Part shown: in pieces, positions 23,754-23,949 of the stretch
Layout of the letters: the number at the start of each line of letters is the position of its first letter
Position numbering within the stretch: position 1 is the stretch's first letter
Assembly: GCA_964510495.1 (NCBI GenBank)
Contig: CAZECR010000014.1
Location: forward strand, 1 to 23,949
Length of the DNA: 23,949 nt
Direction: 5' to 3'
Source of the DNA: CAZECR01 sp964510495
Lineage (GTDB): Bacteria; Patescibacteriota; Patescibacteriia; Magasanikbacterales; GWA2-37-8
Notes under the pieces: model-generated
Databases searched by the model: none
Told to the model about the DNA's origin: nothing
The model's input: only the letters and a program-made list of their open reading frames with translations
Program-made: the position numbers and the translations under genes

Positions 23754-23784
23754 GGCACACGACTAACCCTCGTGTGCCCTTATC
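23754..23784 (+). terminator. Hairpin after cassette 3
   Basis: Perfect 9-bp arms GGCACACGA (23754-23762) and TCGTGTGCC (23770-23778) with loop CTAACCC, followed only by CTTATCT. It lies 38 nt after the stop. A weaker hairpin, CGATCA-TCCC-TGATCG (23722-23737), precedes it. Position and GC content parallel the hairpins after cassettes 1 and 2; as a terminator its T tract is poor. Confidence 0.5.
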
Positions 23785-23785
23785 T

Positions 23786-23819
23786 AGAAGAGCTTTATAT
23801 AAGGCTCTTCTTTTATTTA
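23786..23819 (+). terminator. Rho-independent terminator before the recombinase gene
   Basis: Arms AGAAGAGC (23786-23793) and GCTCTTCT (23804-23811) with a 10-nt AT-rich loop, then TTTATTTA. It looks like a resident AT-rich terminator and may mark the point where host sequence resumes after cassette 3. Confidence 0.75.
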
Positions 23820-23849
23820 AGGTCGCTTAATATTCACCGCATAACCAAA

Positions 23850-23871
23850 ATATGCTAGACTACCAGCATAT
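23850..23871. promoter_or_regulatory. Inverted repeat over the recombinase start
   Basis: ATATGCT (23850-23856) and AGCATAT (23865-23871) flank the 8-nt spacer AGACTACC; the right arm contains the first bases of the start codon. A possible -10, TAGACT (23856-23861), with TTCACC at 23833-23838, lies in it. Could be an autoregulatory operator or a leader hairpin. Confidence 0.35.
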
Positions 23872-23949
23872 GCAAAAATCTTCTACACCACTTGCCAAAC
23901 ACATTCCCAATTTTCTCGATTACTGCGAAGTAGAAAAAGGGCTCTCCCC
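23870..23949 (+). CDS. Probable tyrosine recombinase (XerC/XerD type), first 26 codons only
   Basis: The frame is open from the ATG at 23870 to the window end and reads MQKSSTPLAKHI followed by PNFLDYCEVEKGLSP. The pattern of a helix ending in FLDYxEVEKGLSxxT is the usual start of the SAM-like core-binding domain of Xer-type recombinases. The catalytic domain (R-K-H-R-H-Y) is outside the window, so housekeeping XerC/D cannot be told from a mobile-element integrase. It starts 155 nt after cassette 3 ends, with a terminator between them. Confidence 0.68.
   Translation, partial: MQKSSTPLAKHIPNFLDYCEVEKGLS

Noticed and set aside
23715..23784. Integron attC-like site after the cassettes
   Set aside because: The hairpins after the three cassettes share neither core GTTRRRY/RYYYAAC sites nor sequence with each other, so they look like terminators rather than attC sites.
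4997..23788. TCTAGA at 4997, 6701 and 23783, next to each cassette, as a possible junction signature
   Set aside because: A further copy lies within alr (20826), and several are expected by chance in 24 kb. In two cassettes it simply contains the TAG stop.
1..23949. CRISPR array, insertion sequence or tRNA genes
   Set aside because: No regularly spaced repeats, transposase frame with terminal repeats, or cloverleaf-type sequence was found on either strand.

Overview
The window looks like a chromosomal segment of a small-genome bacterium of the Candidate Phyla Radiation / Patescibacteria, probably a Parcubacteria- or ABY1-like lineage. That is inference from compact housekeeping genes, 0-4 nt gaps or short overlaps inside operons, few Shine-Dalgarno (SD) sequences, very short leaders behind TATACT-type -10 boxes, and family members typical of that group (DciA/DUF721, helicase-nuclease fusion, RdgB-Nudix fusion). 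TGA acts as a stop (end of the helicase gene), so this is not a TGA=Gly lineage. A hand-counted host line (19021-19080) is 45% G+C.

Layout. 1-3100: end of the F1 ATP synthase operon (atpA partial, atpG, atpD, atpC) closed by a 13-bp-stem terminator. 3120-4898: ABC exporter. 4933-5234: GC-rich cassette 1 on the minus strand (small secreted proline-rich protein). 5329-5538: an exact 55-bp duplication around 100 Ns, an assembly scar just upstream of rlmN (5563-6636). 6661-7016: GC-rich cassette 2 on the minus strand (three-helix membrane protein), sharing a divergent promoter region with the next gene. 7158-10381: a UvrD-type helicase fused to a RecB/AddB-type nuclease, overlapping a DciA-like gene. 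10451-15244: cell-shape cluster (small membrane protein, mreB, mreC, mreD, mrdA). 15300-17351: greA and lysS, each with its own promoter. 17378-20476: nucleotidyltransferase, RdgB-Nudix fusion, serS, mscL. 20569-22756: alr and ftsQ. 22757-23271: a gene-free AT-rich stretch opening with a nested palindrome. 23272-23784: GC-rich cassette 3 on the plus strand (cysteine-rich lipoprotein). 23870-end: first 26 codons of a probable tyrosine recombinase.

The housekeeping part makes a coherent set: ATP synthesis, elongasome and divisome parts with D-alanine supply for peptidoglycan, translation (lysS, serS, rlmN), transcription (greA), nucleotide-pool cleaning and DNA repair. The unusual part is the three GC-rich single-gene cassettes (57-77% G+C in hand-counted lines). 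Each encodes a small secreted or membrane protein, starts behind an SD sequence, ends in TAG-AC and is followed by a GC-rich hairpin. They also lack a start-codon feature of the resident genes: 20 of 21 host starts have T directly before ATG, none of the three cassette genes does. They may be recent acquisitions, with cassette 3 resembling cysteine-rich lipoproteins of Myxococcota, or a mixed-organism assembly artefact. Two features argue for real integration: cassette 2 is driven by a host-style promoter in AT-rich DNA, and all three cassettes are whole genes sitting between host genes. The N gap next to cassette 1 is a reason for caution.
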